64,000 nucleotides of DNA from Niabella sp. (GTDB lineage: Bacteria > Bacteroidota > Bacteroidia > Chitinophagales > Chitinophagaceae): the NCBI RefSeq assembly GCF_030150205.1, contig NZ_JASLGT010000030.1, positions 62,001 through 126,000 on the forward strand. The letters run 5' to 3'. Within the stretch, counting starts at the first letter, position 1. Each line of letters opens with the position of its first letter. The notes under the pieces were generated by a model that ran no database searches, was not told where the DNA came from, and saw only the letters and a program-made list of their open reading frames with translations. This document shows, piece by piece, positions 45,039-53,517 of this stretch. Position numbers and translations under genes: made by a program.

Positions 45039-46581
45039 AGCGGATGTTTTTAACAAATGGATTGGTGGTGGCAGAAAGATCTTTTGGTGATAACAGCAGT
45101 GTGCCGCCCATCCGCACATTCTTAAACAAAATGCCATCGATGGTGTGTTGCGGATCCAGCCCTACAATTTCTGCTGCTGTTGAAAAAGAAGCGGCAAAAT
45201 CACAATTTTTTATAAGCACATTCCGGATCTGTCCTTTCCCGTTGCGCTCTTTGATCTGGAAATGGATGGCCTTCAGATTTTTTGTCTGAAGCCCTTTTTC
45301 AAAATAATTGTTCTCAAAGCGGATGTGCTCAAACAGCGCGCCATCATAACAATACAATACCAGTCCACGGTCTGCTTCTGCCACATAATTATTGGCAAAT
45401 AAGATATTCCGCATCCGGGCTCCTTTGGTTTCCGTACCTACTTTCAATGCCGATTTCTTGGTTAAAAAAACATTGTTGCGCACGGTAATGCCGTCAATGT
45501 CCTGCAGAAGATTGCCATTGTTGGTTGTTTTTATGGCTACATTATCATCGCTGCAATAAGCAAAGGAATTTTCGATCAGTACATTTTTGGAAGCATCGGG
45601 ATCAAAGCCGTCGGTATTGGCCACATCCCGGTCGTTGAGCATTTTGATGTTCCGGATGGTTACACCGTCCGAATAGAGGATATGGGTATTCCAGCAAGCG
45701 GGATCGCGCAGCTCAATGCCATCCAGGAGTACGTTTTTGGAATGGCGTATGCGGATGAGGTTGGCCGGTTTACCCTGCGCCCTTACCACGGCTCCATTGC
45801 CATCAATAATGCCACGTCCCCATATCTTTACATTGGTGGCATTGTCGATGAGGATGAGCCGGCTAAACGTCATCCACTCCCCATTGTCTGTAAAATGCGC
45901 TTTGTCATTTACATGATCCGATTCTTTTTTATGATCGTCTGCAGGATAGTCTTCTCTTTTTTCTGAACCTTTGATCATCGCACCGGGAGCCAGGAAGATG
46001 TTGGCGTTGCTGCCTACCCGGAGGGTCCCTGTTTTATAGATACCGGCGGGGAAGTAAAGAATCTTACCGGTTGCCGCGGTTTTGTCGATGGCCTCCTGGA
46101 GCGCCCGGGTAGTTACCTGCGCACCGGTACTGTCCGGGGCAAATTGCATCACGCTGACCACTTCTTTATTTTGGGCAATGTCCTTTTGGATATTGTCTGT
46201 TAAAATAAACAACCGCTCTTTATGGTTTACGGTAACAATATAGTAACCGGGCCCGGCTATATTAAGGGTAATGCTGTTCCCTTTTTTTGCAGCACCATGC
46301 ACTTTTGTTTTGGGCGCTACTTCAAAGCTGGTTACGGGTTGAGTTGACCGGATCTCTATGGAGATGCTTTTGTTATGCTCAAAATGTACATAGTGAATGT
46401 CCTTAAAAGTCTGCGTAAATAATGGCTGCCCCTTTACCGAAACAGAGAACAGGGTACTTTGCTTTGCTGTTTTTTCAACCGGAAGTACATGAATCTCCGT
46501 ATTCTTACCGGCGTATCCGGGAACGGAGAAGGAAAGTACTGTGAGCAGGAATAATAAGCGACTTGTATTGATCATGTTCAT
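45028..46581 (-). CDS. GH28/GH49-like right-handed beta-helix protein, paralogue 3
   Basis: A 517-residue secreted protein (signal MINTSRLLFLLTVLSFSVP, cut near GYA) and the closest relative of paralogue 2: NTDGFDPDASKNVLIENSFA and CSDDNVAIKTTNNG hold the acidic centre, KSALKVGTETKGARM follows. The N-terminal beta-sandwich contains the shared GQPLFTQTFKDIHYVHF strand. The start overlaps the GH2 gene stop by 4 bases, and an alternative ATG lies two codons downstream. Differences in the substrate-cleft loops compared with paralogues 1 and 2 suggest division of labour on different linkages of one glycan (inference). Confidence 0.8.
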   Translation of the reverse strand: MNMINTSRLLFLLTVLSFSVPGYAGKNTEIHVLPVEKTAKQSTLFSVSVKGQPLFTQTFKDIHYVHFEHNKSISIEIRSTQPVTSFEVAPKTKVHGAAKKGNSITLNIAGPGYYIVTVNHKERLFILTDNIQKDIAQNKEVVSVMQFAPDSTGAQVTTRALQEAIDKTAATGKILYFPAGIYKTGTLRVGSNANIFLAPGAMIKGSEKREDYPADDHKKESDHVNDKAHFTDNGEWMTFSRLILIDNATNVKIWGRGIIDGNGAVVRAQGKPANLIRIRHSKNVLLDGIELRDPACWNTHILYSDGVTIRNIKMLNDRDVANTDGFDPDASKNVLIENSFAYCSDDNVAIKTTNNGNLLQDIDGITVRNNVFLTKKSALKVGTETKGARMRNILFANNYVAEADRGLVLYCYDGALFEHIRFENNYFEKGLQTKNLKAIHFQIKERNGKGQIRNVLIKNCDFAASFSTAAEIVGLDPQHTIDGILFKNVRMGGTLLLSPKDLSATTNPFVKNIRFEK

Positions 46582-49500
46582 TTTTTCTTTTTTGTTTTTT
46601 TAAGGGTGGTATCATAATCCGGGAACCACACCGGTTCGTTTTCGCGGATGGTAAAATGTTCCGCTGTCTTTTTATCCTGTTTGCGGATCTGGCTGCTTAC
46701 GGTGGTTCTGCCAATATAGGGATTGATCTGTGCCAGGTATACCGCCAGGTCCAGGCGTTCTTCATCGCTCATACCTGCTGCTTCGGGGTATATTTTTCTT
46801 ATGAGCTGTTCCAGGTCATTGGTGGACATATATTGGACAGTGGTATTTCCGGCTACTGGTTTTCCTACAACGATCAGTTTTCCTTTGGCGGGAATACTTT
46901 TTATCCTTTTCTCTTCCGTGTGCACATTCTTATCATCTCCTTTTACAATAATTGCCTGGGCATAATACCGGCGCAACCCTTCTTTAAACAGGTCCGGAAG
47001 GAGCGTAGCGGAGATTACTTTTGCTAAATAAGCGGCTTTATTAAAGTGTTCGATATTAAAATTATAATCATCAGCCACCAGTCGACCGTAGTTATTCTGC
47101 ATATGGGAAGCAAACAAGCCTGCCAGGGCTTTGAATTCAATACTGGTGATATCTGCCGACGGATTTTTCTTTGCCATATAACCGGTGATGAACGATGTGT
47201 AGGCTTCCAGGGTTTTGCCCGGCATCTCAAATTCATCAACGGTCTCTTTGATCACTACCGGGATCTTGCTGTTTACGGTGTTGCCGGATTCGGGGTTTTG
47301 CGCAACAGCCGCTCTTCCGGCATCCGACAGTTTAGGCTCTGCTATTTCAGCAATGGCATATGTATCTGTTACCGCATTGATCTTTATAGTAGCAGAGCTG
47401 AGATTGGGCGATTGCAGGGTCACCAGGATCTCGCCGGGCTGACCATTGGAACGGATCACATTGGTGACCGGAGCATCGGTATACAGGGTACCATCCATTT
47501 GCTCATGACTATCGATGTCGCTGGTATAACTTTCCGGACCTACCAGTGTAGCGGGGCCTTTCACACTCCATTTAAGCGGGTTATTGGCGCCCAATACCGG
47601 AACCCCGTTTTGATCAACGATATTGGCGGTAATGATGATCACGCTGTTTTTAGCTGCGGGTACAGAAGTGTGACTGGCTTTAAGCGTAAGCCGGGCAGGC
47701 GCTGCTGCCATTTGAATGACAGAAGTAACGGTTTGCCCGCCTTTTTTCCCGATGGCTTTGATCTCGCCTTTTACTATTTCTATGTTTTTGAAAACAACGG
47801 AATGGAAATTCTCTTTATCCGGATGCTGCACGCCCTTGCTCTTGCCGTTTACAAACAGCTCCACGGTTTCACAACTGCCATCCACTACGATATCTTTTTT
47901 CTGCCCCAGGTACCGGCTTCTCCAGTAATGCGGCATGATCCATACCATGGGTCTGGTTAAGTAATTGGCCTGCCAGAGATAGTAGGAGTATTTGGGCTGC
48001 CGGTACAGGTCTACATAGCCCTTGGGGTTGATGTGCTTTAGCGGGCTGTTGAGGTATTCCCGGTCGGCACCATGATCGGCATAAAGCCAGGTACAAAGAT
48101 TGCCGGTGCCCAGGCGGTTGCTTTTGATGAGCAGCTGGTGCTGCTGTTCTTCGGTACCGGCGTGTTGACCATCGGAAGGCTCCATATCTTTTACATCTTT
48201 ATTATACCAGCCGCGGATATTACAGCGCAGCAGGCTTTCAATGCCCAGGTTCTCGTCAGAATGGGGCGCATACAATCCCTGCGATCCTTCCAATACCCTC
48301 CTGGCTGTTATGATGCGGGTGGTATCCTCATCTAACGTCCATTTGGAGTCGGCTGCATGGTTGGTTTCATTGCCCATGCTCCAGAGCATGATACTGGGAT
48401 GGTTCCGGTCGCGCCGGATCATTTCTTTCAGCATCTGCTGCTGTGTTTCTTTGTCAAATACCTGGTTCTTGATATTGGGCAGTTCCTCATCTATAGCGAT
48501 CCCGTATTGATCAGTAAGCTGGTATACCCGCTTGTCGTTGGGATAATGTGCCGTGCGCATAAAATTATAATTGAGGTTTTCTGCCATATCCTTATAATCC
48601 ATTTCGGTGATCCATTTTGGGATGGCATCGCCCAGCCAGGCGTATTCCTGGTGACGGTTGCCACCATGGATCACCATTTTTTTCCCGTTCACGTAAAGGA
48701 AGTTCTCCTTGTAATCCCACCAAAACCAACGGAAACCGAGCGGACTGGTATAGGTATCTGCCAGGGCATTCCCATCATAAACTTCGGAAACAACCGTATA
48801 GAGGTAAGGTGATTCATGCGACCAGAGGTTTGGGTTTTGGATCACCGGGCTGGTTTGATCCACATTAGCCAATTCCCCGGGTTTTAACGTAGCTGTTTTT
48901 TCAAAACTCACAACCGGTTTTTGCTGTGCATCGGTTATAATCGTTTTTACGCGGATGGTCCGGCTTTCCTTCAGGTCGTTCTTTACATAGGTTTGTACCC
49001 TTACCACACCTTCCTTCCCATTGTTTTTTGCCAGGCTTGGAGTGGTAATAAAGGTTCCGCCTTCGTGGCTGGCAGATCCCTGCATGGGAATGTATACCGG
49101 GGATTTGATCACCAGGCTTACATCCCGGTAAATGCCGCCATAAACATCAAAGTTCCCCGCCCGCATGGGAGCGATGCTGTACCGGTCAACCAGGTCGTTA
49201 TTAACAGCTAAGGCCAGTACGTTTTCTTTGCCCCATTGGATTTCATCGGTAAGGTCAAAATCAAAAGAACCGTATCCGCCTTTATGATCGCCTATGTATT
49301 TGCCGTTGATGTACACTTTGCAATATTTCTGAACACCTTCAAATTCGATGAAGATCCGTTTCCCTTTTTGGGGGGGATCGATGGAAAAACGTTTCCGGTA
49401 CCAGCCCCAGCCTTTCCACCAGTAGGGATTGTCCTTGTCTGAAGGGTTGCGGATAAAGGGATGGCGCTCACCGGTAGTTTCATAAGTGCTCCAGGTATGG

Positions 49501-49745
49501 GGAACCGCTACCGCCGGCCATTTGCTGTCGTCAAAGCCCGGCTGCTCACAACCTTTTTTATCGGCTTTCTCTTCAGGAAAATAATTGAAGGTCCATTCCC
49601 GGTTTATGATCTTGGTAATACGGGGTGATGCAGCTGGATCCACGGCTTTCTTGGCAGCTGCGTGCTGCACCGGGGTGGCTTGTAATGTATAACAGGGCAG
49701 GAACAGGAAGGGGATCAAAAATAATTTCAGGTTGAGTTGTTTCAT
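46578..49745 (-). CDS. GH2 family glycoside hydrolase with C-terminal extension
   Basis: A 1055-residue secreted enzyme (signal MKQLNLKLFLIPFLFLPC, cut near LQA). Sugar-binding domain about 45-215 (WTFNYFPEE ... YWWKGWGWYRKRF), Ig-like domain to about 335, TIM barrel 340-620 with GGNRHQEYAWLGDA and acid/base Glu460 in LWSMGNETNH; the nucleophile is probably Glu532 or Glu533 in HAGTEEQQH, then LYADHGADREY. Two further beta domains run to about 830. The last 200 residues (860-1055) look like an extra domain, rich in helices and Lys, that I do not recognise. GH2 enzymes remove terminal beta-galactosyl, mannosyl or glucuronyl units. Confidence 0.88.
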   Translation of the reverse strand: MKQLNLKLFLIPFLFLPCYTLQATPVQHAAAKKAVDPAASPRITKIINREWTFNYFPEEKADKKGCEQPGFDDSKWPAVAVPHTWSTYETTGERHPFIRNPSDKDNPYWWKGWGWYRKRFSIDPPQKGKRIFIEFEGVQKYCKVYINGKYIGDHKGGYGSFDFDLTDEIQWGKENVLALAVNNDLVDRYSIAPMRAGNFDVYGGIYRDVSLVIKSPVYIPMQGSASHEGGTFITTPSLAKNNGKEGVVRVQTYVKNDLKESRTIRVKTIITDAQQKPVVSFEKTATLKPGELANVDQTSPVIQNPNLWSHESPYLYTVVSEVYDGNALADTYTSPLGFRWFWWDYKENFLYVNGKKMVIHGGNRHQEYAWLGDAIPKWITEMDYKDMAENLNYNFMRTAHYPNDKRVYQLTDQYGIAIDEELPNIKNQVFDKETQQQMLKEMIRRDRNHPSIMLWSMGNETNHAADSKWTLDEDTTRIITARRVLEGSQGLYAPHSDENLGIESLLRCNIRGWYNKDVKDMEPSDGQHAGTEEQQHQLLIKSNRLGTGNLCTWLYADHGADREYLNSPLKHINPKGYVDLYRQPKYSYYLWQANYLTRPMVWIMPHYWRSRYLGQKKDIVVDGSCETVELFVNGKSKGVQHPDKENFHSVVFKNIEIVKGEIKAIGKKGGQTVTSVIQMAAAPARLTLKASHTSVPAAKNSVIIITANIVDQNGVPVLGANNPLKWSVKGPATLVGPESYTSDIDSHEQMDGTLYTDAPVTNVIRSNGQPGEILVTLQSPNLSSATIKINAVTDTYAIAEIAEPKLSDAGRAAVAQNPESGNTVNSKIPVVIKETVDEFEMPGKTLEAYTSFITGYMAKKNPSADITSIEFKALAGLFASHMQNNYGRLVADDYNFNIEHFNKAAYLAKVISATLLPDLFKEGLRRYYAQAIIVKGDDKNVHTEEKRIKSIPAKGKLIVVGKPVAGNTTVQYMSTNDLEQLIRKIYPEAAGMSDEERLDLAVYLAQINPYIGRTTVSSQIRKQDKKTAEHFTIRENEPVWFPDYDTTLKKTKKKK

Positions 49746-49824
49746 TTTTTTTTAGATTAATCAGCATCATTCAGGTAGACGTATCCGGTAACAGACCGGT
49801 TGTGTTGTGCAGCGTTTGCGGGCC

Positions 49825-51732
49825 TTATAGCTCCGCTTTTAGTTCGCCCTTTTGCTTGTTCCATAATTTAAATGGCAGGGTTATGGGAAACGATTCCGCA
49901 TCCACTTTTGAAAGCCGGTATTGCTCCACATCGTCCAATACGATGGCGGGGCGTATATCCGGGTGCTTCAGCCGCAGCTTTACATTACGGATGGTCAATC
50001 CCTTTATATGCCGCGTGTAAAGGCCATATGCGGGACAGGTACCATAAATATTGAACTCCGGGTATTTGTTGCGGTTCTCCGGTACTTCCTGGAACACATA
50101 GGCGGAATCCTGTATGGTACCATAAAACAGGAAATTACAGTTTTCAATAAGCAGGTTCTCGATCTTACGATCGGGTAACCCGCCAATAGCAGCGCCTACA
50201 CCAGGCCCGTTACGTTCTTCCACATACCGGATACCGGTATTGGTAATATTGCGGATGGTAATATTCTTCATGGAACCAAGCGGGGCTTTGGCAGGCCCCC
50301 CGGCATAGGTACGGCCGCGCTCACCCAGCCGTATAAAAAGCGGGGTGCTGCAGTCGGTAAGCAGGAAGTTCTCATACGTAACGCCGTCCACAGTTGACCC
50401 GTCCACCGACTCTATGGCAATGCCGTAGCGGGCATTGGCTACTACGTTTGTAACGTGAATGTTCTGAACGGCGCCATGTGTTTCGGTGCCTATCTTGATG
50501 GCATGGCAATTGGCATAACGGGCAATCACACCGTCGATCTTTACATTTTCCGTAGGCTTCTGCGACATGGCTTTCATACAAATGGCATCATCGCCGCTCA
50601 TGGAATAAAAATTTTTGATGGATACCCGGTTACAGCTGCTGATATCAATGCCGTCCTGGTTATGCTGACCGGTGTAACAACGCACCCGTACATTTTCCAG
50701 TTTCAGATCGTCGCAGGCCTCGTATAATTGTGTCCAGTTAGCGCTCCGGATAAGGGTAATGTTATCTGTTTGTATATTGCTGCATTCTACCATCCGGATG
50801 AGGCGGGGGCGTTCCCATTCGTTCGACTTTCCCTTCCAGGGCCAGCCGTCGCCGTGGGAGTAACCATCTATGATACCGCCGCCGGTTATGCGGATATGTT
50901 GCTGCTTTTCTGCATAAAGAAGCTGGAAATGTTCATTGGACCTGAAATAGGCAAAGCTGCATTTCTTCTCCGGATAATCTGTTTTATTGGCAGATCCGCG
51001 CAGGATGCTTCCCGCTGCCACCCAAAGCGTTGTATTGCTCCGGAGCTCCAGAGTTCCGGTAACAAAAATACCATTTGGAATATAGACCGTTCCTCCTCCG
51101 GCATGGGCGCAGGCATCTATGGCCTGCTGTATCGCTGTTGTATTTACTGTTGTTCCGTCGCCTTTGGCGCCATACCGCGTGATATCAAACAGTTTACCGG
51201 CCGGCCGGGCACTTTTGTCCAATGTTCTTACGTTTTTTACAATTACGATATACATGAGGGCATTGGTATTGCCATTTTGTCCCAGCGATACTGTGTCCTG
51301 TTTGTTAAACCGTTTGCGATACAGTTCAAACCGGGCGCCCAGGCTATTGTAAATGACCTCGTTTGTTTTTTTGTAAGTGCCGAGCCAGGCTGGTAAAACC
51401 GTTTGTTGCGTGTTGTATGCAATATATACGTCTGCGTCTTCATTGCACTGGAAGGTAGCGAGCCGCTTACCGGTAAAGTTTTTTGATCCGTAGGCCGTCT
51501 GGATCCAGTCGGCTCCTTCAAGGGCCGCCGGGAGTTGGGTAATGGGTACATCCCGATCACCGTACATGGATGCGCCTTTGCCCAGGTTACCCTGTTCCAT
51601 CCAGTGCGAGGCATTGTAATTGAATGTCCATATATCCCAGATGTCCAGGTTGCGGATCAGGCGGGTATCGGCTTTTGCGTATGTTGTAAGCAAAAGTGTT
51701 ACAAGGCCGGTGAGAAAGATCCTTCGCTTCAT
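49825..51732 (-). CDS. GH28-family right-handed beta-helix hydrolase with N-terminal accessory domain
   Basis: With the ATG at 51732 (MKRRIFLTGLVTLLL) the product is 635 residues with a signal peptide; an upstream frame start at 51837 would overlap susD. Residues about 22-175 are an accessory beta-rich domain (LDIWDIWTFNYNASHWMEQG, NEDADVYIAYN). The beta-helix begins FDITRYGAKGDGTTVNTTAI, the standard GH28/PL1 entry, and holds NQDGIDISS and SGDDAICMK, plus a His in NCHAIKIGTETHG at the GHG position. It therefore keeps a more complete GH28 active site than the three paralogues downstream. Probably an exo- or endo-polygalacturonase-like enzyme. Confidence 0.85.
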   Translation of the reverse strand: MKRRIFLTGLVTLLLTTYAKADTRLIRNLDIWDIWTFNYNASHWMEQGNLGKGASMYGDRDVPITQLPAALEGADWIQTAYGSKNFTGKRLATFQCNEDADVYIAYNTQQTVLPAWLGTYKKTNEVIYNSLGARFELYRKRFNKQDTVSLGQNGNTNALMYIVIVKNVRTLDKSARPAGKLFDITRYGAKGDGTTVNTTAIQQAIDACAHAGGGTVYIPNGIFVTGTLELRSNTTLWVAAGSILRGSANKTDYPEKKCSFAYFRSNEHFQLLYAEKQQHIRITGGGIIDGYSHGDGWPWKGKSNEWERPRLIRMVECSNIQTDNITLIRSANWTQLYEACDDLKLENVRVRCYTGQHNQDGIDISSCNRVSIKNFYSMSGDDAICMKAMSQKPTENVKIDGVIARYANCHAIKIGTETHGAVQNIHVTNVVANARYGIAIESVDGSTVDGVTYENFLLTDCSTPLFIRLGERGRTYAGGPAKAPLGSMKNITIRNITNTGIRYVEERNGPGVGAAIGGLPDRKIENLLIENCNFLFYGTIQDSAYVFQEVPENRNKYPEFNIYGTCPAYGLYTRHIKGLTIRNVKLRLKHPDIRPAIVLDDVEQYRLSKVDAESFPITLPFKLWNKQKGELKAEL

Positions 51733-51805
51733 TTCAAAACTTTTGTTGATTGCCTGTTTGCTTTTTATCGTACGCTGTTGCATTTGTTTTGCGGTTGATT
51801 TATTT

Positions 51806-53476
51806 TTATTCGTAGCCTTCGTTTTGCCCAATATCAAAGGTTTGCAATTGCATGTAGGGTATGGGGAATACGATCTGGTATGGCTGGGGCGCCACGACTT
51901 TGGTATTCTTTAAAAAATCGGCAGAATAGGTAACAGTTCCTGCAGCATAGGCCACCGGACCGGTAGGATTGGGGTATACCCCGGCCGGATATGTGCCGGA
52001 CCAGGTGGGTATGGGTGTTGCAGCAAGCGCTGCTACATTTTTTTGTGCCAGCGCTGTCATTACCGGAATGTATGTTCCCGTCCGCTTCAGGTCGAATAAA
52101 CGCTGACCTTCATGTGCAAATTCCAGCCGCCGCTCGCGCATTACGATATTCCGGAATTCTTCTTTGGAGAGGGATCCGTCGGAAATTGCGTTGGCATCGG
52201 GGTTTTTGGAAAAGGCGCGTTTCCGAACCAGGTTCAGATAATAATACGGGTTGCCCTGCGGGCCCGGTTTTTCCAGTTCATTCAATACTTCTGCATACAT
52301 TAACAATACATCTGCATACCGGATCACGGGAAGATTGTTGGCCTTGTAGTCGCGGGCTACGGTTGTGGAATCAACGTACTTCATGATATAAGGCACATTG
52401 TATTTTTGAATACCAAATGTACCGTTGCTGTTCTTTTTTACATAAGCGGAAGTATACATTTTAAGCCGGTCATCACCCGGCAGGTACAGCGACCAGAGAT
52501 CCGGTGTGGGCGTCCATGCTTTATACCCAGCCGTGCTGAGCTTCGTAACTTCCGGGGCTGAAATTGATGAAGGCAGGAAATTGCGGTGCAGGAAACTGCC
52601 TACCCGGTCCGAAACATCACCTAACGTATAGTGCTCGAATATCACTTCCGTGCTGCTCTTTTTACTGATGTTGAAATAGTCGATAATATTGGGTACCAGC
52701 TGGAAGTTATTGGAGCTGATGATCTCTTTCAGCAGGGCTTCTGACTGGTTCAGCATTTCCGCATTCCGGTTGCTGAAGGGCCCGGCAAGCACCAGGTATA
52801 CCTTGGCCAGTAAGGCTTTGGCCGCCCATTTGGAGGCGCGGCCTACTGCCGGTGCGGCATCTGCGCAGTGGGTTTCGGCAAATTTCAGATCATTGATGAT
52901 CTGGTTGTAAATTTCTTTTACCGGTGCTTTTGGCATAAGGGTCTGATCAATGGTGCGTACCACAATCGTATCCAATGGAACAGATCCCCATAGCTGCACC
53001 AGGTAATAATATTCCAGGGCTCTTAAAAAACGGGCCTCGCCTACCATTATAGACCGTTCTGTTTCCGTCATGGTTTCAATGCCTGGCACATGTTCTATAA
53101 CATCATTGGCCTGGGCAATGGTCTTATATAATGAAATCCAGGCATTATTGAAGTAGCTGTTATTGGCCGAAAAGTTGAAGTTTTGTATCTGGCGCCTTTC
53201 GTCTTCGGAATTGGAGTATTCCTTATCCATATCATCGGTTACCATATCCGTGAGGATAAAGAACGGCCGGCAATCCCTGGGGCCAAATGACAGAGCCAGG
53301 GTATAAGTGGCGTACAGTCCTGACCGGGCATCATCCCCGTTTTTCCAGAAATTGACTGCAGAGATATTGCTGTATACTTTCTCGTTTAAAAAACCTTTTT
53401 TACAGGCGCTGAAGAGAACTATAACCAGCAATACAAAGAGTAAAGATGTTTGTACGCTTTTATATTTCTTTTTCAT
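51806..53476 (-). CDS. SusD/RagB family outer-membrane glycan-binding lipoprotein
   Basis: A 556-residue lipoprotein (lipobox FSAC, Cys25). The N-terminal LNEKVYSNISAVNFWKNGDD, the TPR-like ARFLRALEYYYLVQLWGSVP segment (about 148-167), and the C-terminal IRYADVLLMYAEVLNELEKP and MRERRLEFAHEGQRLFDLKR signatures identify SusD-like proteins. It forms the lid of the SusC channel and binds oligosaccharides at the cell surface. It follows susC by 41 bases in the same transcript. Glycan specificity cannot be predicted from sequence. Confidence 0.95.
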   Translation of the reverse strand: MKKKYKSVQTSLLFVLLVIVLFSACKKGFLNEKVYSNISAVNFWKNGDDARSGLYATYTLALSFGPRDCRPFFILTDMVTDDMDKEYSNSEDERRQIQNFNFSANNSYFNNAWISLYKTIAQANDVIEHVPGIETMTETERSIMVGEARFLRALEYYYLVQLWGSVPLDTIVVRTIDQTLMPKAPVKEIYNQIINDLKFAETHCADAAPAVGRASKWAAKALLAKVYLVLAGPFSNRNAEMLNQSEALLKEIISSNNFQLVPNIIDYFNISKKSSTEVIFEHYTLGDVSDRVGSFLHRNFLPSSISAPEVTKLSTAGYKAWTPTPDLWSLYLPGDDRLKMYTSAYVKKNSNGTFGIQKYNVPYIMKYVDSTTVARDYKANNLPVIRYADVLLMYAEVLNELEKPGPQGNPYYYLNLVRKRAFSKNPDANAISDGSLSKEEFRNIVMRERRLEFAHEGQRLFDLKRTGTYIPVMTALAQKNVAALAATPIPTWSGTYPAGVYPNPTGPVAYAAGTVTYSADFLKNTKVVAPQPYQIVFPIPYMQLQTFDIGQNEGYE

Positions 53477-53517
53477 TTATAAATAGTTTTGTTATTAGAA
53501 TTATGTAATGAATCAAC

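Noticed and set aside
47046..47960. 304-codon plus-strand frame inside the GH2 gene
   Set aside because: Long but antisense to conserved GH2 sequence; composition (Cys/His/Phe-rich) is typical of a shadow frame.
50728..51396. 222-codon plus-strand frame opposite the GH28 gene
   Set aside because: Antisense of an intact beta-helix gene; no family resemblance.
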